Origin: Rothia sp. (in: high G+C Gram-positive bacteria)
Lineage (GTDB): Bacteria; Actinomycetota; Actinomycetes; Actinomycetales; Micrococcaceae
Length of the DNA stretch: 64,000 nt
Reading direction: 5' to 3'
Assembly: GCA_030524105.1 (NCBI GenBank)
Contig: JAUNHE010000007.1
Location: forward strand, 1 to 64,000
A program made the position numbers and the translations under genes. How positions within the stretch are numbered: the first letter of the stretch is position 1; each line of letters opens with the position of its first letter. Shown piece by piece: positions 54,675-62,406 of the stretch. The notes under the pieces are model-generated. The model was given only the letters and a program-made list of their open reading frames with translations, made no database searches and had not been told where the DNA came from.

Positions 54675-55512
54675 TCTCTGCTTTCTGGGTCTGGTCGGGC
54701 CTACCTGAAGGGCTGGCGCTGGCCTGTTGGGACAGAGAGCGGCCATCTGCGTCGTAGTAGTTCATGCCCAAGAGCTCGCGTAACTCTTTGAGTTGCTCAG
54801 ATACAGCATCGAGGCTGACAATGGAACCCACCCAAGCCGCGGTGGCATCTCGCTCTTCATAAAACTCGTTGTAGACCGTAGAGGCGTCCTCATAGATTTT
54901 TTCTTTGGCAGTATCATCGGCCGCGGAATCGATGGCTTTAACGGCATCCAGGGCCTGTTTAATTCGGTGGGGGATGGAACATTCGGTTTGCGGTGAGTAA
55001 AGGCCAAGCCCCTCTTGAGCAGCCTCTTGCTGGGCTTGTGAAACTTGAGGATAGTATTCGTCCTGTTGCGTGGTGTAGGTGATGTTAGCTAAGCCGGCTC
55101 GAACAATAGCGGTATTCAGCAGTGTTTCTCCGCTATAGACGGCTGCGTCAAGGTAACCCGATGAACCAATTTGAGATTTATCAAAGTTGAGGCTGACCTT
55201 ACTACCGAGAGGAAGTTTCTGCTCCAAAAAGTCTAGCGACTGGTCGATGAGGCAATTGCCGGAGTAGGCGTTGTTATTCTCTGTGGGGGCAACGACGTTG
55301 AGTAGCCGTACTTGCCGTTGGGCGCCGTTAATATCGACGGTAATGGTATTGCCGCTATCGACCGATTTTACCTCTGCCTGTGTTCCGTTCTGGTAGCTTG
55401 CTCGGTTAAGGGGTGTAACTGAGGTGCTGGACTGGTTAGGAGTATCCGTAGCGCAGCTGGCAAGTAGCAGGGGCAGGCAGGCAAGAGCTATAAGGGTTGA
55501 GGCTGATTTCAT
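54655..55512 (-). CDS. lipoprotein with degenerate staphylococcal-nuclease fold
   Basis: 285 aa. Signal peptide with lipobox LLASC, then an SNase-like domain (about 45-180): VKSVDSGNTITVDI, RQVRLLNVVAPTEN and LLNTAIVRAGLANI align with thermonucleases. The position of the third catalytic residue, usually Y-G-R, reads SSGY, so that Arg is missing and nuclease activity is doubtful. A helical C-terminal part and a Ser/Pro tail follow. GAGGAT precedes the ATG. Confidence 0.75.
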   Translation of the reverse strand: MKSASTLIALACLPLLLASCATDTPNQSSTSVTPLNRASYQNGTQAEVKSVDSGNTITVDINGAQRQVRLLNVVAPTENNNAYSGNCLIDQSLDFLEQKLPLGSKVSLNFDKSQIGSSGYLDAAVYSGETLLNTAIVRAGLANITYTTQQDEYYPQVSQAQQEAAQEGLGLYSPQTECSIPHRIKQALDAVKAIDSAADDTAKEKIYEDASTVYNEFYEERDATAAWVGSIVSLDAVSEQLKELRELLGMNYYDADGRSLSQQASASPSGRPDQTQKAETSSPAP

Positions 55513-55539
55513 GGGGGATCCTCACAGTAGGGGGTGGGC

Positions 55540-56364
55540 TTATTGAGTTTGTGCCGCCTGCTCAGCTGCCCGATACATGCCCAGTGGCCCCTGGTCTGCA
55601 AAGGCTAAAGAGTGGTCGTAACGGTAGAGTCGCGGCGGGCGATGACGAGTACCTTCTACCCGTTTTCCGGTGTCAATGATTGACTTAGAAGCAGCTATTT
55701 GCCTACGAAAGTTAGCCGGGTCTAAGGGGCGGCCCAAGATGGCTTCGTAGACCTCGCGTAACTGGGCTAAGGTGAACTCTTCACCCAAAAAGGAATGGGC
55801 AATACGCGAATACTCTACCTTATTCTGTAGTCGATACAGGGCGTATTCAATGATCTCGTTATGGTCAAAGGCAAGAACGGGTAGCTCATCGGCTGGGAAC
55901 CAGCGGATATTTTCGTGCACCCGGGTTCGGTTGACTTCGGTAGCAGGAATAGAAGCCCAGTAGACCACCGATACGGTGCGCCCTGCCGGGTCCTCGGGGG
56001 GATGGGGTGGGCGGTTGCCTTCGCGGCGCAGGTGGTGATCGGGGGTGCGCAGTACGTCGCCAAAGGCGTAGAGCTGTTCTAGATAGCCGGGCACCAGGCC
56101 CGTTGCCCGCTGCAGGGTAGATGCCGCAGCCTGCTCTAAGGAAAGGTGCGGTGAGAGGGGGCCGCCCGGCAGGGCCCACTGTCCCTTGTAAGGCTGGCGT
56201 AACCGGCGTACCAGAGGGAGCCAGAGCGAATGCTGGGCTTGCCCTTCTTTTTTCCGGAGGGCAAGGATCACCGTAGAAACTGCAAGAGTAACGGCACCTG
56301 AATGCGGTTCGTCAAGTTCGTGCGGTTCGGCTGAAATTCGAGGCTGATGGGGTGGGTTCACCAT
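55540..56364 (-). CDS. NrtR-like NUDIX-domain transcriptional regulator
   Basis: 274 aa. The N-terminal NUDIX domain (about 20-165) contains QWALPGGPL, but the Nudix box is degenerate (TLQRAT in place of REUXEE), as in regulators that bind but do not cleave ADP-ribose compounds. The C-terminal winged helix (about 180-270) has FTLAQLREVYEAILGRPLD and NFRRQI, typical of NrtR. Such proteins control NAD synthesis or salvage; no nad or pnc genes lie in this window. Target genes are therefore unknown. Confidence 0.82.
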   Translation of the reverse strand: MVNPPHQPRISAEPHELDEPHSGAVTLAVSTVILALRKKEGQAQHSLWLPLVRRLRQPYKGQWALPGGPLSPHLSLEQAAASTLQRATGLVPGYLEQLYAFGDVLRTPDHHLRREGNRPPHPPEDPAGRTVSVVYWASIPATEVNRTRVHENIRWFPADELPVLAFDHNEIIEYALYRLQNKVEYSRIAHSFLGEEFTLAQLREVYEAILGRPLDPANFRRQIAASKSIIDTGKRVEGTRHRPPRLYRYDHSLAFADQGPLGMYRAAEQAAQTQ

Positions 56365-56396
56365 TCCTGTGTTTCTCCTGCATTGTGTCCATAAGG

Positions 56397-56436
56397 CTGG
56401 CTTAAACTGGCATTTTCTATTCTAGTTAAAAGCCAG
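56397..56436 (-). promoter_or_regulatory. inverted repeat upstream of the NrtR-like gene
   Basis: CTGGCTT (56397-56403) and AAGCCAG (56430-56436) form an inverted repeat 26 bases apart. It could end the monooxygenase transcript at 56487 or serve as an operator for the NrtR-like gene at 56364. I cannot decide. Confidence 0.3.
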
Positions 56437-56486
56437 TCTGATAGCTAAACCTCGTAACAGAAAAAGCAGTAATAACTGGAGACGGC

Positions 56487-56807
56487 TTAGTTAATTTTTA
56501 GTTCTCCCATTTCATCCCAGTCATCGCCGGCAATAGTGCGGGAAATAATTTTAGGGGTAGCTTGGAGTAGAGGGCGCATAGTCTCCAGACCGCGTGCAAA
56601 GTGTTCTGAATTAACGTGGGCGGCAGCAGCATCGTCTTCAAAGGCTTCTACTAGAACAAACTCGTTGGGATTGGCTACAGAGCGGGACCAGTCAAACCAC
56701 TTATTGCCCGGTTCCGCCCGGGTAGCTTTGGTAAACTCGCTGGTTTGCTCAATAAAGGTTTCTGCGGCTTCGGGCTTAACCAGGTACTTGACTACAATAA
56801 AAATCAT
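56487..56807 (-). CDS. ABM-domain (YgiN-like) quinol monooxygenase family protein
   Basis: 106 aa, one antibiotic-biosynthesis-monooxygenase ferredoxin-like domain: IFIVVKYLVKPEAAETF, then NKWFDWSRSVANPNEFVLVEAF and the helix AAAAHVNSEHFA. Small cofactor-free members act on quinols or are of unknown function. It may support redox stress defence with doxX; they are not adjacent. GGAG precedes the ATG. Confidence 0.85.
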   Translation of the reverse strand: MIFIVVKYLVKPEAAETFIEQTSEFTKATRAEPGNKWFDWSRSVANPNEFVLVEAFEDDAAAAHVNSEHFARGLETMRPLLQATPKIISRTIAGDDWDEMGELKIN

Positions 56808-56954
56808 TTTTTCTCCAAGGTTTAATGGGGAGCTTATCCGCTAGCTTTTTTAGCTTCTTTTGGGTTTCTGGCTAGCTTCTCTATACCTATTTTGTCATAA
56901 ACAGGCCGGTGGCCGTAGCCTGGATTAGGCGGTCTACGGGCTAGGATAAGTTTT

Positions 56955-57446
56955 ATGACAGATAGCCAGTTACGTTTTATTGATCAGGGCCCCTGGGTTA
57001 TTAGTGCAGAGATTGATCTGAGCGCCTCTGCCGATCAGGTTTATGCACTGGTGGCCAACCCTAGTCGTCATGCTGACCTAGACGGTGGGGGTAGCATTCT
57101 GGGCTTGGATCGAGGTAGAGATGGGCTTTTGCAGCTAGGCGAGACCTTTAGCCAGAAGATGCGTCTGGGTCCTTTTCCTTATACGTTGACCATGACCGTT
57201 ACTGAGGCGCAGGAAAACCGGGCTATCACCTGGCTGCATCCGGGCGGGCATAGCTGGCGCTGGCAGATTTTTGATCAAGGATCCGGTCTTCTTACTGTGC
57301 GGGAAACCTTTGATGCCCGTCAGGCGGTGCGGGCTGGTATACCCCTGTATCGGCTCTACCGGTGGACGGGTAGTTTTGCCCTTAATCGTAAAAATATTGC
57401 GCTTTCTTTGGTGCGCTTACGCAGACTTTTATCCCAGCAGGACTAA
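56955..57446 (+). CDS. SRPBCC (START-like) domain protein
   Basis: 163 aa, polyketide cyclase/SRPBCC fold: an opening strand IDLSASADQVYALVANPSRH, then GETFSQKMRL, ITWLHPGGHSWRW and LTVRETFDA. These proteins form a hydrophobic pocket for small ligands; the ligand is unknown. AGGAT lies at good distance from the ATG. The stop codon overlaps the convergent tetR stop (57443-57446). Confidence 0.82.
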   Translation: MTDSQLRFIDQGPWVISAEIDLSASADQVYALVANPSRHADLDGGGSILGLDRGRDGLLQLGETFSQKMRLGPFPYTLTMTVTEAQENRAITWLHPGGHSWRWQIFDQGSGLLTVRETFDARQAVRAGIPLYRLYRWTGSFALNRKNIALSLVRLRRLLSQQD

Positions 57447-57988
57447 GCTTTTTTGGCCGTGAGTATGGCAGTAACCTGCCGAAGAATCTGCCGGTCCTTG
57501 TTGTCGCGTTCTTGCTGGAGTGCGGGATCTGCTAGCCTCATGAAGGCTGCGTTGTAGTAGCTGCCGTCTCCCATGAGGACAATAGCTCGTGCTATATTTT
57601 TGTCTCCGATTTGGCTGGTAATAAGCTGCTGCCAGCCGTCTTGAATACGGATCATGGCTGCGGAGGCTAGCTGGTTAGCTTCTTGGGCTAGCCGGCTGCT
57701 GGCCAGGAGGGCGCGGTCAAATTCGGTGTTTTTAAAAAGCGACCCTTCAAGATAGTAATTTACCGGTCCTTCTGGGGCTGCTGCCATAGCTGCCAGGTCT
57801 TGTTCTGCCAGGCGCAAGGTGCGCTCTACTAGGCCCGTGGCCAGGGCCTCTTTGGAGGGAAAGTGGTAAAGTAAACCGCCTTTGGAAACCTGGGCTGCCT
57901 TGGCCACGGCGTCCAGGCTGGCAGCTTTTTCTCCCTGGTGGATCAGGATATCTTCGTAGGCAAGAAGGATTTTTTCTTTAGCGCTCAT
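57443..57988 (-). CDS. TetR-family repressor, probable control of the adjacent MFS pump
   Basis: 181 aa. N-terminal HTH (about 5-55): ILLAYEDILIHQGEKAASLD, then VAKAAQVSKGGLLYHFPSKEAL, the TetR recognition pattern. The C-terminal ligand domain is variable. ATG 57988 is preferred to an upstream TTG (57997), which would lie only four bases after AGGAG. It is divergent from an MFS drug exporter with two dyads between, the standard repressor/pump arrangement. Confidence 0.9.
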   Translation of the reverse strand: MSAKEKILLAYEDILIHQGEKAASLDAVAKAAQVSKGGLLYHFPSKEALATGLVERTLRLAEQDLAAMAAAPEGPVNYYLEGSLFKNTEFDRALLASSRLAQEANQLASAAMIRIQDGWQQLITSQIGDKNIARAIVLMGDGSYYNAAFMRLADPALQQERDNKDRQILRQVTAILTAKKA

Positions 57989-58013
57989 GCTGACCAATTT
58001 ACTCCTAGAAAAG

Positions 58014-58033
58014 TATACCGTCTAGTTGGTATA
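58014..58033. promoter_or_regulatory. TetR operator candidate 1
   Basis: TATACC-N8-GGTATA, a perfect 6-8-6 dyad 25 bases in front of the tetR start and 50 before the MFS start. It overlaps TATA-like -10 sequences on both strands, so occupancy would block both promoters. Confidence 0.5.
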
Positions 58034-58047
58034 GTATTGTAAGAAAA

Positions 58048-58061
58048 ACCGACCAATCGGT
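58048..58061. promoter_or_regulatory. TetR operator candidate 2
   Basis: ACCGA-CCAA-TCGGT, a perfect 5-4-5 dyad between the first dyad and the MFS gene. It shares the ACC/GGT half-site theme with candidate 1. Confidence 0.45.
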
Positions 58062-58083
58062 ACAGTAGAAAGGTGCCTCTGCT

Positions 58084-59649
58084 ATGACAGCTCCGGTTCC
58101 AATTGTCAATCCACAGGCGGACGGGATGGCAGGGAAAACTAATATTAGTCGACGACAGCGCTGGAGTGCCCTGGCTGTTTTGATGCTGCCGGTGCTCTTG
58201 GTTTCGGTTGATAACACCGTGCTTTCTTTTGCCGTTCCTAAAATTTCCCAGGCCTTGCAGCCCACTGGCTTAGAACAGCTGTGGATTATTGACGCCTATT
58301 CTTTGGTCTTAGCGGGTTTGCTGGTTCCTATGGGAACCCTGGGGGATAGGATTGGCCGCAAGAAACTGCTGATTATTGGTTCGACCGGATTTACCCTGGT
58401 TTCTGTTGCAGCCGTTTTTGCTCCTTCGGGCCAGTGGCTTATTGTAGCCAGAGCCGCCCTAGGGTTTTTTGGGGCTATGCTTATGCCCTCAACACTTTCA
58501 CTGATTCGCAATATCTTTCCCCATCCGCAGGAGCGCCGTAAGGCCCTGGCTATTTGGGCTGCTGCCTTCTCTAGCGGAGCAGCCCTGGGGCCTGTGGTGG
58601 GTGGTTTTATCTTGGAGCACTTTGACTGGGGGGCTGTTTTTATGCTGGCCTTGCCGGTACTGCTGCCTTTTCTGCTGCTAGCTCCCTTTCTGGTGCCAGA
58701 ATCTAGGGATCCGCGTCCGGGGCCCTTGGATCTGCTCTCAATTGTGCTGATCATGATAGGCATGACTGCTATCACCTATACCATTAAGCACTTTGCTAAG
58801 GAGGGGTTGGACCTTCAGGTGGTTTTAACTCTGGTTCTTGGGCTGCTAACCCTTTGGTTGTTTGTTTACCGGCAGCTGCGCCGCCCCATTCCTATGTTGG
58901 ATGTAGGGCTTTTTAAGAACCGGGTTTTTTCTGGAGCTATTGGTAGTAACCTGCTGGCCATGATTTCGATGGTTGGTTTTCTCTACTTTGTATCCCAGCA
59001 CCTGCAACTGGTTAGTGGGCTGACACCTTTGCAGTCGGGGCTTTTTCTGGTTCCCGGGGCTCTGGTGACTATGGTTTCTGGCTTGTTGGCGGTACGCCTG
59101 GTGCCCCGGGTGCACCCGGCTAGCCTGGTGGCCTTGGGTCTGGGCTGCATCAGCCTGTCTTTTGCTCTGGTCCTGGTTCTGGGTGGCCATAACGATGCGG
59201 TGCTGATGCTGGCCTTTTTGCTGATGGGTTTGGGCTCTGGTGCTGCTGAGACTCTTGCCAATGATTTGATGCTTTCTGCGGTTCCGGCTAATAAGGCCGG
59301 TGGGGCGGCAGCAATTTCTGAGACTTCCTACGAGCTGGGGGCTGTGCTGGGAACCGCTTTGCTGGGTGGGATTCTTACGGCGGTCTATAGCTCTCATATT
59401 AAGCTTCCGCAGGGTCTTACAGCCGAGCAGGCCCATGCTGCCCAGGAAACTTTGGGCGGTGCCAGCCGGGTGGCTGAGCAGCTAAATAGCGGTTTGGGTG
59501 CCGACCTACTTGCCGCTGCCCAAGAGGCCTTTGATGCTGGGGTGGTGTGGACGGCCGGTATTAGTGTACTGCTCATGCTGGGGGCGGCCCTTCTTTCTTA
59601 CTTCACTCTGCGCGGGGCTGATCCTAACGCCCAGGTCGCGGAAAGCTAG
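58084..59649 (+). CDS. MFS multidrug exporter, DHA2/QacA type
   Basis: 521 aa, about fourteen membrane helices. Motif A GTLGDRIGRKKLL, motif D1-like LLVSVDNTVLSFAVPKIS and antiporter motif C GAALGPVVGGFI are present. It would expel cationic or lipophilic drugs using the proton gradient. The TetR gene on the other side of a 95-base region is the likely regulator. AAAGGTG precedes the ATG. Confidence 0.92.
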   Translation: MTAPVPIVNPQADGMAGKTNISRRQRWSALAVLMLPVLLVSVDNTVLSFAVPKISQALQPTGLEQLWIIDAYSLVLAGLLVPMGTLGDRIGRKKLLIIGSTGFTLVSVAAVFAPSGQWLIVARAALGFFGAMLMPSTLSLIRNIFPHPQERRKALAIWAAAFSSGAALGPVVGGFILEHFDWGAVFMLALPVLLPFLLLAPFLVPESRDPRPGPLDLLSIVLIMIGMTAITYTIKHFAKEGLDLQVVLTLVLGLLTLWLFVYRQLRRPIPMLDVGLFKNRVFSGAIGSNLLAMISMVGFLYFVSQHLQLVSGLTPLQSGLFLVPGALVTMVSGLLAVRLVPRVHPASLVALGLGCISLSFALVLVLGGHNDAVLMLAFLLMGLGSGAAETLANDLMLSAVPANKAGGAAAISETSYELGAVLGTALLGGILTAVYSSHIKLPQGLTAEQAHAAQETLGGASRVAEQLNSGLGADLLAAAQEAFDAGVVWTAGISVLLMLGAALLSYFTLRGADPNAQVAES

Positions 59650-59872
59650 ACCTTTAAATAAACTGCACTTTTGTTTTATGTGTTGTTTTAGTAGCACATA
59701 TATTCAATGTGATGATTTATCTCTTAATTTTTACTAGATATAAAACAGGCTCTGACAAGTAAAAACTCTAAAAATGCCAGACTGTCCTGGGACTTTGTTT
59801 AAAAAGCCGATAAATTGTTATGTGGTTAGTTAAACCAGTACAGAAATTTATTTTTTAGAGTGTGGGGGTAGG

Positions 59873-60133
59873 ATGTCCGAGGCAAGATTTTCGCGGGTCT
59901 TTGCCCTCCTTGTTTTTGTGGTCACCGCGCTAGCGACTTCATATATGGCTTTTAGGGGTGGGGCCGGCGCTGCTTCCAGGCTGGATCTAGTGGTTACCTC
60001 TGTTTTTGTCTTAATAATTTCTACGGTGCTGGCTTTGGGGGCCCATTCTTTTACGGTTTATGCTTTTGCGGTAACAGCTCCGGAGCAGGAGGACGTGGAC
60101 CAGCAGGAGCAGCTGCTGGACGAGGCCAGCTGA
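59873..60133 (+). CDS. small two-helix membrane protein, unknown
   Basis: 86 aa with two membrane helices (about 8-27 and 38-70) and an acidic Glu/Gln-rich C-terminus. GGGGG precedes the ATG at five bases, and a terminator follows its stop, so it looks like an independent gene. Family not recognised. The 220 bases before it are A/T-rich and empty. Confidence 0.65.
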   Translation: MSEARFSRVFALLVFVVTALATSYMAFRGGAGAASRLDLVVTSVFVLIISTVLALGAHSFTVYAFAVTAPEQEDVDQQEQLLDEAS

Positions 60134-60149
60134 TACTGCCTATCGGATA

Positions 60150-60200
60150 AGGCGCCCCAACCCCAGCCTGCTCTTGGGTGAAGACTGGGCTGGGGCGCCT
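60150..60200. terminator. hairpin between convergent genes
   Basis: AGGCGCCCCA (60150-60159) with CCC beyond pairs with GGGC-TGGGGCGCCT (ending 60200), with one bulged base, around a loop of about 25 bases. It separates the convergent small membrane gene and pepO and could serve both. Confidence 0.55.
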
Positions 60201-60225
60201 GCGCTGAAAACTGTGCTGAGCTTAG

Positions 60226-62214
60226 CTACAGCCAGATCTTAACCCTTTGCTCGGGGGGTAGGTAGAGGCGGTGCTGCTCGGTCACCTCAAAAGCTGAGTA
60301 AAAATCATCCATATTTCGTATCACTCCGTTTACCCTAAACTCGTCGGGTGAGTGCGGGTCAACAGAGAGCATCATGGCTTCGTGTTCTGGCCGGGATTTT
60401 GTCCGCCAGCTCTGGGCCCAGGCAATAAAGAAACGTTGCAGGGCGCTCAAGCCGTCTATGATGGGCTCCTGCTGCAAGGAACTGCCCTTAGCCTGCAAAG
60501 AAATTTTGTATGCCCGTAGAGCAATAGAGAGTCCGCCGAGGTCACCAATGTTTTCACCCAGGGTGAGTTCCCCGTTGACCCGGTACTGAGCCGGGTCGAG
60601 GGCGGCGGGGGTGTAGTGATTATACTGGTCCACGAGCAGGGCGGTGCGTCGGGTAAATTCTTGCCGGTCTTGGTCGGTCCACCAATTATTGAGAGCGCCG
60701 CTACCGTCATATTTAGAGCCCTGGTCGTCAAAGCCGTGCCCAATTTCATGGCCAATAACTGCGCCAATGCCGCCGTAGTTTGCGGCATCGTCTGCATCGG
60801 GGTCAAAGAAGGGCGGCTGCAAAATAGCGGCAGGAAAAACAATCTCATTGGCCGGGGGCATATAGTAGGCGTTAACTGTTTGGGGCGTCATCAGCCATTC
60901 TGACTTATCGATGGGTTGACCTATCCGGCTGAGCTGGAACTCATGTTCAAATAGGTTGGCCCGGCGCAGGTTCTCTAGCAGATCTCCCTCAAGTAAGTGC
61001 AGCCCTGAATAGTCTCGCCACCGGTCGGGGTAGCCTATTTTTGTGGTGAACTGTTCTAGTTTTTCTAAAGCCCGATGGCGGGTGGCTTCAGTCATCCAGT
61101 CCAGGTTACTAATAGCCTGCCGGTAGGCTTGCAAGAGGTTGGCAACCAGGGTTAACATTTTTTCTTTATGCGCGGGCGGAAAATGAACCGCCACATATTC
61201 TTTGCCCAGTTCCTGGCCGATGGTGCTTTCTAGAAGGGAGATGCCCCGCTTCCAGCGCTCGCGTAACTGTTCCGTGCCGGAGAGGGTTCGCCCGTAAAAG
61301 TCAAAATTAGCCTGGACGATCTTGTCCGTTAGGTAGGGGGCCTGGGATGAGATGGTGTTCCACACCATATAGAGCTTCCATTGCTCTAGGTCCTCCTCCT
61401 GCCAGATTTGTGAAAAGGCCTCAAAGTAGGAGGGCTGGTTGACAACAACTCTGCCAAATTTCTGCACGGAAGAACCGAGGCCTTCAATCCAGCTGGTGTA
61501 GTCGAAACCGGGGAAGGCCTCATTAAGCTGGTCGGCATTGTAGGGGTTGTAGCGCTTATTGGCGTCGCGCATGCTGACCTTGTCCCAATGGTGTTTGGCT
61601 AGTTTGGTTTCAAAGTCCATGATGCTGGCAGCAGCGGTTTGAGCTGTCATGCCAAAGGGGTTGGCTAAACCGGTGAGTTCAAACATGCTGGCCAGATGCT
61701 CACGGTAGGCTTGGCGGATCTGGGCAAATTTTTGTTCCCGGTAGTAGCTTTCGTCTGGTAGGCCTAAACCAGCCTGGGTCAGGTAAACCGTGTAAAACTC
61801 GGGGTTTTTAGCGTCAATACTGGTGAACCAGCCCAGGGGGGAGCCAATTCCGGCCCGGTCTGCCTGGGCAAGTAATTGCACAAGCTCCCCCTTATCCTTA
61901 GCTTGGATGAGGGGCTGCACTTGGTTAAGAAGGGGTTTAAGCCCGGCGGCCTCAATAGCCTCTACATCCATGTATGAATTGTAGAGAGCTCCAATACGGG
62001 AGTCCGGTTGCTGGGAGGCAATCTTTTCAACAATGTGCCGGATATCTGCTTCGGCTTGATCTCGTAGAGCAAAAAGGCCGCCGTCTTTGGGCCGGTCGGC
62101 TGGGATCTGGTGGTTGGCTAGCCAGGTGCCGTTAACATGGCGAAAGAAGTCGTCACCGGCAGCGATACTGGTATCCATAGAGTCAGTTGTGAGTCCAGAA
62201 GATTTATGGGTCAT
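60226..62214 (-). CDS. pepO: M13-family metalloendopeptidase PepO
   Basis: 662 aa, usual length for bacterial M13 peptidases. The zinc motif GHEIGHGFDD has His489, Glu490 and His493; ENIGDLGGL supplies the third ligand Glu and the conserved Asp; NAYYMPPANEI is the substrate-binding N-A-Y motif. There is no signal peptide, so the enzyme is probably cytosolic and degrades oligopeptides. The ribosome site before the ATG is weak. Confidence 0.94.
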   Translation of the reverse strand: MTHKSSGLTTDSMDTSIAAGDDFFRHVNGTWLANHQIPADRPKDGGLFALRDQAEADIRHIVEKIASQQPDSRIGALYNSYMDVEAIEAAGLKPLLNQVQPLIQAKDKGELVQLLAQADRAGIGSPLGWFTSIDAKNPEFYTVYLTQAGLGLPDESYYREQKFAQIRQAYREHLASMFELTGLANPFGMTAQTAAASIMDFETKLAKHHWDKVSMRDANKRYNPYNADQLNEAFPGFDYTSWIEGLGSSVQKFGRVVVNQPSYFEAFSQIWQEEDLEQWKLYMVWNTISSQAPYLTDKIVQANFDFYGRTLSGTEQLRERWKRGISLLESTIGQELGKEYVAVHFPPAHKEKMLTLVANLLQAYRQAISNLDWMTEATRHRALEKLEQFTTKIGYPDRWRDYSGLHLLEGDLLENLRRANLFEHEFQLSRIGQPIDKSEWLMTPQTVNAYYMPPANEIVFPAAILQPPFFDPDADDAANYGGIGAVIGHEIGHGFDDQGSKYDGSGALNNWWTDQDRQEFTRRTALLVDQYNHYTPAALDPAQYRVNGELTLGENIGDLGGLSIALRAYKISLQAKGSSLQQEPIIDGLSALQRFFIAWAQSWRTKSRPEHEAMMLSVDPHSPDEFRVNGVIRNMDDFYSAFEVTEQHRLYLPPEQRVKIWL

Positions 62215-62406
62215 GCCCTAAGTCTAGAACTATGATCCCGCCCACTGCCAGATCAGTATGGCCTTTATGCCAGGGGAGAAGTCCTAAGGGCTAGAGCTGG
62301 GCTTGGGGGATGCTGGTCTTCTAGCTGAGCGACCCTGGCCCGTGTGAGTAAAAACAGTTGCCAGCTGGCTGTCTCTTATATAAAAAGGGAGCTAGTCTAA
62401 AAGATT

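Noticed and set aside
58846-59436. 196-codon minus-strand frame opposite the MFS pump
   Set aside because: Antisense of a membrane protein gene; Gln/His/Lys-rich product is an artefact of its codon pattern.
62358-62384. TTGCCA and TATATAAA as promoter of the second MFS gene
   Set aside because: Spacing of 13-15 bases is too short for a confident sigma-70 type promoter.
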